Notes under the pieces: model-generated | What the model was told of the DNA's origin: nothing | Database searches by the model: none | Seen by the model: the letters and a program-made list of their open reading frames with translations, nothing else | Position numbers and translations under genes: made by a program | Part shown: positions 1 to 9,293 of the stretch, one piece after another | Layout of the letters: the number at the start of each line of letters is the position of its first letter | Position numbering within the stretch: the stretch's first letter is position 1 | DNA from: Flavobacterium sp. | GTDB taxonomy: Bacteria > Bacteroidota > Bacteroidia > Flavobacteriales > Flavobacteriaceae | Assembly (NCBI RefSeq): GCF_029945805.1 | Contig: NZ_JAQSDH010000022.1 | Location: 1 to 64,000, forward strand | Direction: 5' to 3' | DNA: 64,000 nucleotides

Positions 1-96
1 CAAATAGATATGAAATAAAATCAAACGGTTTTATTTTTTATCGGACAATAATGAATGCAAATATTAAACTTTTAAATTCCATGCCAAATTAAAAAA

Positions 97-130
97 AAAG
101 TAGCGGGTAATTAACTTTACCCGCTACTTT
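97..130. terminator. Stem-loop, probable bidirectional terminator
   Basis: A perfect 14-bp inverted repeat (97-110 with 117-130) encloses a 6-base loop. An A-run precedes it (91-99) and a short T-run follows, so it could end transcription from either side. It lies just upstream of the GLPGLI gene and probably closes a gene left of the window. Confidence 0.6.
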
Positions 131-153
131 CTATAACTTAAAAACGTACTACT

Positions 154-873
154 ATGATTTTAAACAAAGTATTATTAGCCTTTTTTTTACTCTTTAATAC
201 AATTGTATTAGCTCAAGAGAGTATCACGGTGGAATATAAATCGATAATTCAAGACAATAAAGATGACTACGGAAGTTACAACTTTGAAAAAACCAAATTA
301 GTAACTAATGCAACTGAAAGTTTGTATTTTGAAACTCCCTTGGATACTATTGTAAGTATTGGGGATTCGGAAACGTATTCTAATGAAGGTATGACCTATT
401 CTAAAACGTATTACAAAAATTTAAAAAACAAATACATTATCTACGATAAAAATTATGGTATTAATTCAAATATAAAAGATGAAAATTATACTATTAATTG
501 GGAAATCACTGAAAATACCAAACAAATATTAGGCTATACTTGTCAAGAAGCTACAGGAGATTTTAGAGGAAGAAAATATAAAGCTTATTTTTCGCAAGAC
601 CTCCCTTTTAAAAACGGACCACATAAATTTGATGGTCTTCCTGGCCTAATATTAGAAGTTCGATCTCTAGATAATGTAGTATCAATTGTTGCTGAAAAAA
701 TTATTATCGAGGAAAGTACTATAAAAAACCCTTTCATTGATAGTAAATATAATACTTGGGATGAATTCATAAAAAAATACAAACTGTATTTTGACAAAGT
801 TTCAAATTATCGAGGAGAAGAAGGAGTAACCATGGCTATTGCTAAAAGATATATTGAAGTTTTTATAGAATAA
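154..873 (+). CDS. GLPGLI family secreted protein
   Basis: This 239-residue protein has an N-terminal signal peptide ending near LAQ (residue 21) and the family-defining segment FDGLPGLILEV at about residues 158-168. GLPGLI proteins are exported proteins of Bacteroidota with no established biochemical role. They often sit beside a receptor-like outer-membrane protein, and here the stop is followed after 3 bases by exactly such a gene, so the two probably form an operon. The family call is firm; the function is unknown. Confidence 0.88.
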   Translation: MILNKVLLAFFLLFNTIVLAQESITVEYKSIIQDNKDDYGSYNFEKTKLVTNATESLYFETPLDTIVSIGDSETYSNEGMTYSKTYYKNLKNKYIIYDKNYGINSNIKDENYTINWEITENTKQILGYTCQEATGDFRGRKYKAYFSQDLPFKNGPHKFDGLPGLILEVRSLDNVVSIVAEKIIIEESTIKNPFIDSKYNTWDEFIKKYKLYFDKVSNYRGEEGVTMAIAKRYIEVFIE

Positions 874-876
874 TTC

Positions 877-3534
877 ATGAAATACATCCTATTCTTTTTT
901 ACACTTACCTGCTCGATTGTAAACGCTCAAACCATCAAAGGAACTATTACTGATGGCGAAAACGTGGCGATTAGTAATGTGAATGTATTAATTAAAAAAG
1001 CTAAAAATCCAAAACTTATTTATCAATTTACCGCAACAGATGAAAATGGTTTTTATTCCATCAAGTTACCTGTTTATTTAGATTCATTACTTGTTGAAGT
1101 AACTGCTGTAGGGTATACTTCTGAACAAAAAACAAGTTTCAATTTAAAAAAAGAAGACTATCCATTGCAACTTGATTTTATCTTACAAAAAGCAAGTACA
1201 TCATTAAAAGAGGTTATTATTAAAGCAAAAGAAAAACCTGTCAGAGTAAAAAATGACACAACGACTTATAATCCAAACTCATTCAGAGACGGCACGGAAA
1301 AAGTAGTGGAAGATCTCTTAAAAAAATTACCCGGAATAAAAGTCGAAAGTAATGGACAAATAACATTCAAAGGCAAAACCATCAAGAAAATGCTCTTAGA
1401 TGGTGATGATCTCTTCGACAATCAATATGTTGTAGGTTCCAAAAATATTGATGTTGAAATGGTTGAAAATGTGCAAGCAATAGAGAATTATAACGAAAAC
1501 GGTTTGCTCAAAGGCATATCGGATTCTGACGATGTTGCTTTGAATTTAAAATTAAAAAAAGGAAAAACAGATCTTTCTGGTACAGTTAAAATCGGTTATG
1601 GTGTAGTTGACCAATACGATTCGTCTGTTACTGGACTTTTAATAAATAGAAAAACCAAGAACTTTGGACTCATAAGTCATAATAATGTTGGAACCAATAA
1701 TAGTCCCTATAATATTCAATCTGAAATCAATTCAGTTGAAAATTTAAATGATGAAGCCCTGTTGTCCAAAGCAATCATTAATGAAGGAAATTTAAGTTCT
1801 CCTTTAGACGACCAACAAGCCAACGTAAATGATAATTTTTACTTTAATTTCAACACCTTAAATAGGTTATCTAAAAAGGTAACTAGTAGAATAAATCTCG
1901 GGTTTTACAATGATAAACTCACCAGAAACAATTCAACATATTCAGAATACAATCTACCAAACAATTTTTTTGTTATAAACCAAAACGAAAGCCTTGAAAA
2001 AAAACCACAAATTTTAAATGCAAACTTTCAACTACTAAATAAAAAGTCAAGTAAAAGCAATTGGGAATATTTAGGGAAAATTAGGTATCAAGACGTTGGT
2101 TTCAATAGCCTAAGTAACAACAATGACCAACTGCAAAACAATAGCGTAAAAAGCAACTACTTCTTCACAAAACATAATTTTAACTTCACTACGCTTATAA
2201 ATAAAAATACCGTTTTCATAGGTTCTGCATTATATTCAAAAAGCAATTCCCCTCAAAAATATAACAACGCACCAGGAATTTCAATTGACGACAATGCAAC
2301 ACTGCCTATTCTTGAAAACAATCAAACAAGTACTTTTACAAAAGAAGTAGTTAACCTAAAATTTGACTTATTAAGTGCTTTTAATGAATTTAAAGTTTGG
2401 ATTCAAACAGGATTTAATGCTATAAAAAACGATTTTGACTCCTCATTAACCTCATTAGACGCAAATAACGAAGCATTCACCAACAACAACTTTCGCAATG
2501 ATTTGGTCTACTCAATAGCATACCCATATGCAAACAGCAGCATAGTGTATAAAAAAGGCAAAAATGCAATTAAATTCAATCTAGGATCGCACTATTACCA
2601 ACAAGAATTAAAAGACGACGTCAATTACACGTTAACAAAAAACAAAAGATTTGTCGTGTCGCGTGGCTTAAAATTTTTACATAACATTACCCATAAAACA
2701 GTAATCATAGCAGGATATGATTACAATGAGGTTGGACCAAAAGAATCAAATATCTATAATGGACTCGTACAAACCAATTACCGAAGTTTTCAAAACAACG
2801 AATCAAATTTAGATTTTTCAAAAACAAACAATTTCAGTCTATTCTTTAATTACAACGACCTCTTTAATTTAAAACGGTTTCAAACTATTTTAAGTTACAG
2901 CACAACCAATAATAATTACCTAACCAAAACTCAAATCAACCCAAACATTTCAACCACTACCTCATTTTTAGCACAAACTCCTACCAAGAATTTTAACATT
3001 TTAGTTTCTGGCGAAAAATACCTTCACTTCATAAGAACTACGCTTCAAATCAATTCAAATTATACTATTTCTTCTTACAGCAACATCGTAAATAATTCTA
3101 CCCTAAGAGCTATTGAAAGTAAAAATTTAAATATCGATTTAAAACTAAGAACCGGTTTTAAGACTCATATTAATCTTGAAACTCAAACCATGTATCTAAA
3201 TAATATTTTCAAACTCAAAGACAACAGGCCAAGCTATTTAAACACTTTAAACCAAACCTTGAAAGTTATCTACAATCCCAAAAAAAACATTTTCGCTACA
3301 ACTACTCTAAACTTCATATCCAACGACTTAGCGGTAAACAACAATTATTTATTTCTAGATAGCGAAATTACATATACACCAAAAAACAAAAAAATAGAGT
3401 ATTCACTCAGAGCAAAAAATCTAACAAACAACACAACATTTCAATCGGTAACCATTTCAGATTATTATAAAACAGTAGCATCACAAAATTTAATAAACCG
3501 ATACATTATGGGCGTTGTTAGTTTTAAATTTTGA
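877..3534 (+). CDS. Outer-membrane receptor-like protein with carboxypeptidase-regulatory domain
   Basis: This 885-residue protein has a signal peptide (about 1-17), a carboxypeptidase-regulatory-like beta-sandwich (about 18-110, starting IKGTITDGE), a plug-like region (about 125-225) and a long Asn/Ser-rich region with alternating strands that fits an outer-membrane beta-barrel and ends in a C-terminal phenylalanine. This is the architecture of SusC/TonB-dependent-receptor-like proteins, though no clear TonB box is visible. Three bases separate it from the GLPGLI gene, which suggests the two products act together at the outer membrane. The substrate cannot be inferred. Confidence 0.8.
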   Translation: MKYILFFFTLTCSIVNAQTIKGTITDGENVAISNVNVLIKKAKNPKLIYQFTATDENGFYSIKLPVYLDSLLVEVTAVGYTSEQKTSFNLKKEDYPLQLDFILQKASTSLKEVIIKAKEKPVRVKNDTTTYNPNSFRDGTEKVVEDLLKKLPGIKVESNGQITFKGKTIKKMLLDGDDLFDNQYVVGSKNIDVEMVENVQAIENYNENGLLKGISDSDDVALNLKLKKGKTDLSGTVKIGYGVVDQYDSSVTGLLINRKTKNFGLISHNNVGTNNSPYNIQSEINSVENLNDEALLSKAIINEGNLSSPLDDQQANVNDNFYFNFNTLNRLSKKVTSRINLGFYNDKLTRNNSTYSEYNLPNNFFVINQNESLEKKPQILNANFQLLNKKSSKSNWEYLGKIRYQDVGFNSLSNNNDQLQNNSVKSNYFFTKHNFNFTTLINKNTVFIGSALYSKSNSPQKYNNAPGISIDDNATLPILENNQTSTFTKEVVNLKFDLLSAFNEFKVWIQTGFNAIKNDFDSSLTSLDANNEAFTNNNFRNDLVYSIAYPYANSSIVYKKGKNAIKFNLGSHYYQQELKDDVNYTLTKNKRFVVSRGLKFLHNITHKTVIIAGYDYNEVGPKESNIYNGLVQTNYRSFQNNESNLDFSKTNNFSLFFNYNDLFNLKRFQTILSYSTTNNNYLTKTQINPNISTTTSFLAQTPTKNFNILVSGEKYLHFIRTTLQINSNYTISSYSNIVNNSTLRAIESKNLNIDLKLRTGFKTHINLETQTMYLNNIFKLKDNRPSYLNTLNQTLKVIYNPKKNIFATTTLNFISNDLAVNNNYLFLDSEITYTPKNKKIEYSLRAKNLTNNTTFQSVTISDYYKTVASQNLINRYIMGVVSFKF

Positions 3535-3566
3535 AGCACACCTTTTTCTTCCTTTACACCTTCACA

Positions 3567-3609
3567 CCCGCTGTCCGCGCTACACGGTAGCTTGCTCCCA
3601 TCGGGGCTA
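3567..3609 (+). repeat. Dispersed intergenic repeat, copy A
   Basis: A 43-bp element begins CCCGCTGTCCGCGCTACA and ends ATCGGGGCTA. A near-identical copy lies at 49042-49084 and a longer relative at 12555-12643, all in the same orientation and all 3' of a plus-strand gene. The centre holds a small GCTAC/GTAGC hairpin. Confidence 0.7.
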
Positions 3610-3687
3610 GTTTACACGTTTATAATTTCTTAGAACTATCAAACCATCTTGAGCTAGACATAAAAATTCATAAAACCATTTTATAAA

Positions 3688-3716
3688 AAAAAGGAACCCA
3701 TAGTGGATTCCTTTTT
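3688..3716 (-). terminator. Stem-loop terminator
   Basis: A 13-base arm (3688-3700) pairs with 3704-3716 apart from one C/A mismatch, around a 3-base loop. The stem is flanked by A and T tracts, so it can work in both directions. It follows the leftward gene at 3738-4082 and also backs up the end of the rightward receptor gene. Confidence 0.8.
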
Positions 3717-3737
3717 GCATTACTAAAAGTAACTTCT

Positions 3738-4082
3738 TTAATTTTTAGCCAGAGCATCTTGTTTCCAAGATTTTACCTTCGCAACTCTGCTGCTTGAGTA
3801 ATCCACTTCGCTTAGAGATTGGTCACTCCAAAAAAACCATTTTCCAGTTTTCTGACCATTCGTATATTCCCCAATAGATTTTTTGTTTCCGTTTGTATCA
3901 AATGCAACCCAGCTTCCTTCTAATTTGCCATCCTTATAATGACCTTGTTGCTGAATCTGTCCGTTATCATAGTAATACGTTGCTTTTACCAAAGTTCCTT
4001 CTTGTGCTAAAATAGGTTTAGCGGTCTGCGCAAAACTCATCGCTGAGAGTACTAAAGCGCCTAAAATCATTATCTTTTTCAT
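3738..4082 (-). CDS. Small secreted protein with MORN-like repeats
   Basis: This 114-residue protein has a signal peptide (about 1-18, ending SFAQ). About three short repeats follow, of the form (D)NGQ...GxYKDGKLEGxW / TNGQKTGKWFFW, typical of the MORN-variant/YwqK-like family. Such repeats are common in exported Bacteroidota proteins; the biological role is not known. It is transcribed alone, with a terminator immediately downstream. Confidence 0.75.
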   Translation of the reverse strand: MKKIMILGALVLSAMSFAQTAKPILAQEGTLVKATYYYDNGQIQQQGHYKDGKLEGSWVAFDTNGNKKSIGEYTNGQKTGKWFFWSDQSLSEVDYSSSRVAKVKSWKQDALAKN

Positions 4083-4201
4083 AGTAGTAGGTTTTAAATA
4101 TTCATATTAACATAACAAATATATAGATTATTTTACATTAAAAAAACTTTCGCTTAACAATTTGGTAACATTAGCTGAAAACTTAACATTGGAAAATAAA
4201 A

Positions 4202-4222
4202 AAGCCCCGTATTTCGGGGCTT
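4202..4222 (-). terminator. Rho-independent terminator of the TlpA-like gene
   Basis: An 8-bp GC-rich stem AAGCCCCG/CGGGGCTT with a 5-base loop is followed on the minus strand by a T-run. It lies 23 bases past the stop of the TlpA-like gene. Confidence 0.88.
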
Positions 4223-4244
4223 ACTATGAATCAGTGTTTTAAAC

Positions 4245-5237
4245 TTATTTCACTAAACTTTCTAATTGTGCCGTCAACCTAGGGTCAGAAGGTCGGGCTG
4301 CATCAGCATCTACAATTTTTCCAGTTGGGTCAATCAGGATAAATCTGGGTATCGAATTAATTTTATAGGACGCAATAAAATCCGATTTCCAGTCTTTATC
4401 AGCAAACAATTGGATGCCACCAAGATCTTTCTCAGTAACGAACTTTTTCCATTTTTCATGATCTTTTTCAACATCTATAGAAATGCTCACAAAAGCGATA
4501 TTCTTTTCATGAAACTTTTCTTCCACTACTTTCAAAGATGGAATCTCCGCACGACAAGGACCGCACCAAGTTGCCCAAACATCAATGTAAACATATTTAC
4601 CACGCAAATCTTCTAACTTCGTTTTACCCCCTTTATGATTTTCATAATCAAACGTCGCAGAAACTGTATTATTCATTTTTTTATTCGCACTGATCTGAGA
4701 ATAATACTGCTGAAGACCGAGCAAGTTAGTATCAAGACCGACTTTATTCATAGTAACAAAAGCAGGGTCCAATCCCGCTTTGTTCATTTTTTCTAGATTC
4801 CTATTCTTAACTTCTTCAATAGCCTTTTTGAATCCTTCTTCTTCTAAGTTCAACATTTTTTCATAACCCGCACCTTCATCTGATAACGTTTCCTGAGCTA
4901 AATAATTGTTTTCTTTTGCACCGGTTCCCGAGAACTTAATCGATTCATCAAATTGTGAAGCATCCATCGTCATTTTTAAATCATATCCGTTTTTTAAGTA
5001 CAACATAGCGTATTCAACTCCGTCAAATAGTTGATACATTCCTTCTTTAACCGGAAAGGAAGCTTTAAAAATTCCTTTGTCAAGCTTGATTTCCTGTATA
5101 ATTTTGTTGTTGTCTTTAATATAAAGCATATCGCCATTTCTTTTGGCAATGTCTGCCTGAAATTTTACCACATCGCTTTGGGCAAAACCTAAGCTTGAGA
5201 ACAGAAGCGCTGTTAAAATGAAATACAGTTTTTTCAT
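4245..5237 (-). CDS. TlpA-like thioredoxin-fold protein with DUF4369-type N-terminus
   Basis: This 330-residue exported thiol-disulfide protein has a signal peptide (about 1-20, ending LGFAQ), an N-terminal beta-rich domain like DUF4369 (about 22-110), a helical linker and a C-terminal thioredoxin domain (about 195-330). The active site is WATWCGPC with Cys225 and Cys228. The start at 5237 (MKKLYF) is chosen because it begins the signal peptide, and an ATG 30 bases upstream would overlap the -7 box at 5265-5272. The family reduces or shuffles disulfides in the periplasm; the partner is unknown. The gene is monocistronic. Confidence 0.87.
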   Translation of the reverse strand: MKKLYFILTALLFSSLGFAQSDVVKFQADIAKRNGDMLYIKDNNKIIQEIKLDKGIFKASFPVKEGMYQLFDGVEYAMLYLKNGYDLKMTMDASQFDESIKFSGTGAKENNYLAQETLSDEGAGYEKMLNLEEEGFKKAIEEVKNRNLEKMNKAGLDPAFVTMNKVGLDTNLLGLQQYYSQISANKKMNNTVSATFDYENHKGGKTKLEDLRGKYVYIDVWATWCGPCRAEIPSLKVVEEKFHEKNIAFVSISIDVEKDHEKWKKFVTEKDLGGIQLFADKDWKSDFIASYKINSIPRFILIDPTGKIVDADAARPSDPRLTAQLESLVK

Positions 5238-5264
5238 AAAGATTAATTTTAAATTTAGTGAACC

Positions 5265-5272
5265 CAAATATA
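5265..5272 (-). promoter_or_regulatory. Bacteroidota -7 box upstream of the TlpA-like gene
   Basis: On the minus strand this reads TATATTTG, matching TAnnTTTG, 27 bases before the chosen start. No clear -33 TTTG is visible. Confidence 0.5.
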
Positions 5273-5350
5273 CTTTTTTTATGAATTAGTTATATAAACG
5301 TTTCGTTAAACTTGACAGAAACTTTGCATAGTAAATTGATATTTGTTTTT

Positions 5351-5358
5351 TACTTTTG
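5351..5358 (+). promoter_or_regulatory. Candidate aspS -7 box
   Basis: TACTTTTG fits TAnnTTTG. A TTTG lies at 5323-5326, with a slightly long 24-base spacing. Its position overlaps a possible TTG start at 5356 and so favours the ATG at 5374. Confidence 0.45.
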
Positions 5359-5373
5359 CAAAAAATTATTACA

Positions 5374-7125
5374 ATGTACAGAAGTCACAATAATGGCGAA
5401 CTAAACGCCTCGCACATTACTAAAGAAGTAACGCTCGCTGGTTGGGTTCAGAAATCCAGAGATAAAGGATTTATGATTTGGGTTGATTTGCGCGACCGTT
5501 ACGGAATTACACAATTAATTTTTGATGAAAAAAGAACAGACAAAGCCGTATTTGAAAGAGCAAAATCACTAGGAAGAGAATTTGTAATACAGGTAAAAGG
5601 AACTGTAATCGAACGGGAATCGAAAAATGCAAATATGTCAACCGGTGATATTGAAATACTAGTTTCTGAATTGAATATTCTAAATACAGCACTAACTCCG
5701 CCCTTCACGATTGAAGATGAAACTGATGGTGGCGAAGACATACGAATGAAATACCGTTACTTGGATATTCGTAGAAATCCGGTAAAAAACGCCTTGCTGT
5801 TCCGTCATAAAGTAGCCATGGAAGTTCGTAAATATTTATCTGATTTGGATTTTTGTGAAGTGGAAACGCCGTATTTAATCAAATCTACTCCAGAAGGCGC
5901 AAGAGATTTCGTGGTGCCAAGCCGAATGAATCAAGGTCAATTTTATGCGTTGCCACAATCGCCACAAACCTTCAAACAATTGTTAATGGTGGGCGGAATG
6001 GATAAATATTTCCAAATCGTAAAATGTTTCCGTGACGAAGATTTACGTGCCGACAGACAACCCGAGTTCACCCAAATCGATTGCGAAATGGCATTCGTAG
6101 AACAAGAAGATATTTTGAATGTTTTTGAAGGATTGACAAGACATTTACTAAAAAAACTAAACGGTATCGAAGTAGCCGAATTCCCAAGAATAACCTACGA
6201 TCACGCTATGAAAACCTACGGAAATGACAAACCAGACATCCGTTTCGGAATGGAATTTGGTGAGTTGAATGAAGTAGCTCAAAATAAAGAATTTGGAGTT
6301 TTCAACTCGGCTGAATTAGTTGTCGGAATTGCAGTTCCAAGTGCTGGCGAATATACACGTAAAGAAATTGACGGATTGATTGATTGGGTAAAACGTCCAC
6401 AAGTTGGCGCTTCCGGGATGGTTTACGTAAAATGTAACGAAGACGGAACATTCAAATCATCTGTAGATAAATTCTATGATCAAGAGGATTTGGCAAATTG
6501 GGCAAAAGTTACCGGAGCAAAAGCCGGCGACATGATTTTTGTTCTTTCCGGACCAGCAGATAAAACGCGTACGCAACTTTCAGCCCTTAGAATGGAATTG
6601 GCAACACGTTTGGGATTAAGAAATCCGAATGAATTTGCACCACTATGGGTTGTAGATTTTCCTTTGTTAGAATGGGATGAAGAAAGCGGTCGTTATCACG
6701 CGATGCACCATCCATTCACGTCTCCAAAACCTGAAGACATGAAATTGATTGAGACAGAACCCGGAAAAGTTCGTGCCAATGCTTATGATATGGTATTAAA
6801 CGGAAATGAAATTGGTGGTGGATCAATTCGTATTCACGATAAAGACTTGCAAAGCAGAATGTTCTCTTTATTAGGATTTTCACCGGAACAAGCTGAAGAT
6901 CAGTTCGGTTTCTTAATGAATGCTTTTCAATTTGGTGCTCCCCCACATGGTGGATTGGCTTTTGGATTGGACAGATTAGTAGCGATTCTTGGCGGTCAGG
7001 AAACCATTCGCGATTTTATTGCTTTCCCTAAGAACAATTCAGGAAGGGATGTTATGATTGATGCACCATCTAAAATTGATGATGCGCAATTAAAAGACTT
7101 AGCTATCAAATTGGATTTACAGTAA
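5374..7125 (+). CDS. aspS: Aspartate--tRNA ligase
   Basis: This 583-residue class II aminoacyl-tRNA synthetase charges tRNA-Asp. It has an N-terminal OB-fold anticodon-binding domain (about 1-110), class II motif 2 ([18 protein letters not shown], about 215), a bacterial GAD-type insertion (about 280-410) and motif 3 near the C-terminus ([12 protein letters not shown]). Length and domain order are those of bacterial AspRS. The ATG at 5374 ([15 protein letters not shown]) is preferred over an upstream TTG, which falls in the putative promoter. The gene ends in its own terminator. Confidence 0.97.
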   Translation: MYRSHNNGELNASHITKEVTLAGWVQKSRDKGFMIWVDLRDRYGITQLIFDEKRTDKAVFERAKSLGREFVIQVKGTVIERESKNANMSTGDIEILVSELNILNTALTPPFTIEDETDGGEDIRMKYRYLDIRRNPVKNALLFRHKVAMEVRKYLSDLDFCEVETPYLIKSTPEGARDFVVPSRMNQGQFYALPQSPQTFKQLLMVGGMDKYFQIVKCFRDEDLRADRQPEFTQIDCEMAFVEQEDILNVFEGLTRHLLKKLNGIEVAEFPRITYDHAMKTYGNDKPDIRFGMEFGELNEVAQNKEFGVFNSAELVVGIAVPSAGEYTRKEIDGLIDWVKRPQVGASGMVYVKCNEDGTFKSSVDKFYDQEDLANWAKVTGAKAGDMIFVLSGPADKTRTQLSALRMELATRLGLRNPNEFAPLWVVDFPLLEWDEESGRYHAMHHPFTSPKPEDMKLIETEPGKVRANAYDMVLNGNEIGGGSIRIHDKDLQSRMFSLLGFSPEQAEDQFGFLMNAFQFGAPPHGGLAFGLDRLVAILGGQETIRDFIAFPKNNSGRDVMIDAPSKIDDAQLKDLAIKLDLQ

Positions 7126-7153
7126 TTTCTATAAAATTCACATAAAACAGAGA

Positions 7154-7191
7154 AGCAACTGTTTAATTATCCAAAAACAGTTGCTTTTTTT
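7154..7191 (+). terminator. Rho-independent terminator after aspS
   Basis: Stem AGCAACTGTTT (7154-7164) pairs with AAACAGTTGCT (7175-7185) and is followed by seven T. Confidence 0.9.
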
Positions 7192-7287
7192 GGCTAAAAA
7201 CTGAAAATCTCTCAAGTATTTATCTATCAAGTTTTTAAAGATCAAATTAAATTTTAACATTTTTTTAATTATTTAGCACTGAAATGC

Positions 7288-7316
7288 TTGTTATATCAAC
7301 AAAAAATTTATCTTTG
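7288..7316 (+). promoter_or_regulatory. Promoter of the cold-shock gene
   Basis: A -33 TTG (7288-7290) and a -7 TATCTTTG (7309-7316) are 18 bases apart, close to the Bacteroidota consensus. About 29 bases of AT-rich leader follow before the ATG. Confidence 0.65.
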
Positions 7317-7345
7317 ACCATTATTAATTATTTTTACAATACAAA

Positions 7346-7546
7346 ATGCGCACAGGAACAGTAAAATTTTTCAACGAGTCTAAAGGTTATGGTTTTATCA
7401 CAGATGATGAAACTGGAAAAGACATTTTCGTACATGCTACCGGAGTTAAAACTGAAAATTTAGCCGAAGGAGACAAAGTATCTTACGAAGAAGAAGAAGG
7501 AAGAAAAGGTAAAGTAGCAGCTCAAGTAGTAGCTATCGAAGACTAA
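7346..7546 (+). CDS. Cold-shock protein, CspA family
   Basis: This 66-residue single cold-shock domain carries both RNA-binding motifs: RNP1-like KGYGFI (about 13-18) and RNP2-like DIFVHAT (about 26-32). The family binds single-stranded RNA and DNA and acts as an RNA chaperone. It has its own promoter and terminator, so it is a single-gene unit. The sequence does not show whether it is cold-induced or constitutive. Confidence 0.95.
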   Translation: MRTGTVKFFNESKGYGFITDDETGKDIFVHATGVKTENLAEGDKVSYEEEEGRKGKVAAQVVAIED

Positions 7547-7580
7547 TATATATTATTTTTTGATTACCTCGATTTAAATG

Positions 7581-7609
7581 ACGTCCCGAAATATTCGGGA
7601 CGTTTTTTT
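7581..7609 (+). terminator. Rho-independent terminator after the cold-shock gene
   Basis: A 10-bp perfect stem ACGTCCCGAA/TTCGGGACGT with loop ATA is followed by a run of seven T. Confidence 0.93.
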
Positions 7610-7688
7610 ATGTTTTAAACTCTGCTATTTAAAATCATTTTAAATAGTCGCTTTTCCAAGCTAATTAACAAACGTTTATCGCCTGATT

Positions 7689-7719
7689 TTTGCGAATTAA
7701 ATAATGCGATGTATATTTG
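7689..7719 (+). promoter_or_regulatory. Promoter of the nuo operon
   Basis: TTTG (7689-7692), 19 bases, then TATATTTG (7712-7719) gives a full match to the Bacteroidota -33/-7 consensus. It places the nuoA start downstream of 7719, supporting the ATG at 7754. Confidence 0.78.
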
Positions 7720-7753
7720 TAGCTATTTCAATTTACTTCTAATTTTAAGCAAT

Positions 7754-8119
7754 ATGCAGTCCAATCAATTAGATTATTTACCAATTCTTATGCAAGCAGG
7801 TCTAGCTATAGGATTTGTGGTTTTGACCATAATTGGGTCTGGCTATCTAGGGCCGAAAAGACACTCCAAAAATAAAGATAAAAACTTTGAATGCGGAATA
7901 GAGTCGATCGGAAACGCCCGAATTCCTTTCTCTGTCAAATATTTCCTTGTTGCAATTCTATTCGTTTTGTTTGATGTTGAAGTGATATTCCTATATCCTT
8001 GGGCAGTCAACTTTAAAGAATTGGGAGTAGAAGGAATGTTTAAAATGGTGATCTTTATGATGTTGCTTCTCGTTGGCTTCTTCTATATCATCAAGAAAAG
8101 AGCATTAGAATGGGAATAA
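7754..8119 (+). CDS. nuoA: NADH-quinone oxidoreductase subunit A
   Basis: This 121-residue membrane subunit of complex I has three predicted transmembrane helices (about 14-34, 65-87, 95-115). The conserved loop is present (FECGIESIGNARIPFSVKYF, about 45-64), as are the acidic residues in the second helix (VLFDVEVIFLYPWA). An in-frame upstream extension to 7709 is rejected because it overlaps the promoter and would add 15 residues not typical of NuoA. First gene of the operon; a 98-base AT-rich spacer separates it from nuoB. Confidence 0.95.
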   Translation: MQSNQLDYLPILMQAGLAIGFVVLTIIGSGYLGPKRHSKNKDKNFECGIESIGNARIPFSVKYFLVAILFVLFDVEVIFLYPWAVNFKELGVEGMFKMVIFMMLLLVGFFYIIKKRALEWE

Positions 8120-8217
8120 TGAAAAAATATTTTAAATTATAAATTCTGAATTTTAAATTAGAAACGTTTCAAGTTACTCAAACAATTCAAAATTTACAAT
8201 TCAAAATTCAAAATAAA

Positions 8218-8760
8218 ATGGATACAAAACCAAATATAGTTGCTCCACCAGAAGGAGTTGTTGGCGAAGGATACTTTGCTACAAAACTGAACGATGTTGT
8301 CGGATTGGCTCGTGCTAATTCACTTTGGCCATTGCCTTTTGCAACATCTTGTTGTGGAATTGAATTTATGGCAACCATGGCTTCTCACTACGATTTAGCG
8401 CGTTTTGGTTCTGAAAGAGTTAGTTTTTCTCCTCGTCAGGCCGATATGTTAATGGTAATGGGAACTATTTCTAAAAAAATGGCGCCAATTTTACGTCAGG
8501 TTTACGAACAAATGTCGGAACCAAGATGGGTAATTGCCGTGGGAGCTTGCGCTTCATCCGGTGGCGTTTTCGATACCTATTCCGTTCTGCAAGGAATTGA
8601 CAAAGTTATTCCAGTGGACGTTTACGTTCCGGGATGTCCGCCAAGACCAGAACAAATTGTTGACGGCGTAATGCAATTACAGGAATTGGTACGAAATGAA
8701 TCGGTTCGCAGACGAAGTTCACCAGAATACAAAGAATTACTATCTTCCTATAACCTATAA
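8218..8760 (+). CDS. nuoB: NADH-quinone oxidoreductase subunit B
   Basis: This 180-residue subunit binds the [4Fe-4S] cluster N2, the last iron-sulfur centre before quinone. The four ligands are visible: Cys45-Cys46 (ATSCCGIEF), Cys111 (GACASSGG) and Cys140 (VPGCPPRPEQ). It sits in the connecting module with NuoC, D and I. Two bases separate its stop from nuoC. Confidence 0.97.
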   Translation: MDTKPNIVAPPEGVVGEGYFATKLNDVVGLARANSLWPLPFATSCCGIEFMATMASHYDLARFGSERVSFSPRQADMLMVMGTISKKMAPILRQVYEQMSEPRWVIAVGACASSGGVFDTYSVLQGIDKVIPVDVYVPGCPPRPEQIVDGVMQLQELVRNESVRRRSSPEYKELLSSYNL

Positions 8761-8762
8761 AA

Positions 8763-9293
8763 ATGGCTTTAGCGATAACAAACATACAAGAGAAATTAAC
8801 ACACAGATTTGGGGTGAAAGTATTCGCTTTTGAAATGCAGAAAGATATTTTTGCATTCGAGGCCAATCCAGAACACATCCATGAGGTTATCAAATTTCTT
8901 AAAGAAGACGAAGAATTCAATTTCCATTTTCTAACGGATTTATGTGGAATTCACTTTCCAGATAATGACGACGATCATCAATTTGCCGTGGTTTATCATC
9001 TGCACAATTGGATTGAAAACACAAGAATTCGTGTAAAAACCTATTTGAATACGCAGCCTGAAGTTGCTACTATCATCGATTTATTCTCGTGCGCCAACTG
9101 GATGGAACGAGAAACTTGGGATTTTTACGGAATCGTTTTTAAAGGTCATCCCCAATTAAAAAGAATCCTAAACATGGACGAGATGATTTCATTTCCAATG
9201 CGTAAGGAATTCCCATTAGAAGACAGCGGAAGAACAGACAAAGACGATAGATTTTTTGGAAGAACAGTGTCAAATAAGTCAATAGTACAGTAA
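8763..9293 (+). CDS. nuoC: NADH-quinone oxidoreductase subunit C
   Basis: This 176-residue 30-kDa-type subunit is peripheral and cofactor-free. It carries the family segment around LFSCANWMERETWDFYGIVFKGHP (given here only as a position, about residues 103-126) and the downstream LKRILNMDE. C and D are separate genes here, unlike the fused NuoCD of E. coli. The stop codon abuts the nuoD ATG with no spacing, so translational coupling is likely. Confidence 0.95.
   Translation: MALAITNIQEKLTHRFGVKVFAFEMQKDIFAFEANPEHIHEVIKFLKEDEEFNFHFLTDLCGIHFPDNDDDHQFAVVYHLHNWIENTRIRVKTYLNTQPEVATIIDLFSCANWMERETWDFYGIVFKGHPQLKRILNMDEMISFPMRKEFPLEDSGRTDKDDRFFGRTVSNKSIVQ

Noticed and set aside
17..40. A 16-base match to the asd terminator near the left edge
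   Set aside because: AAAATCAAACGGTTTT recurs at 50281-50296, but the possible left arm would be outside the window, so a terminator or repeat cannot be shown here.
8120..8217. AT-rich nuoA-nuoB spacer as a regulatory element
   Set aside because: It has loosely repeated AATTCAAAATT-like words only; no stable hairpin, promoter consensus or frame could be supported.
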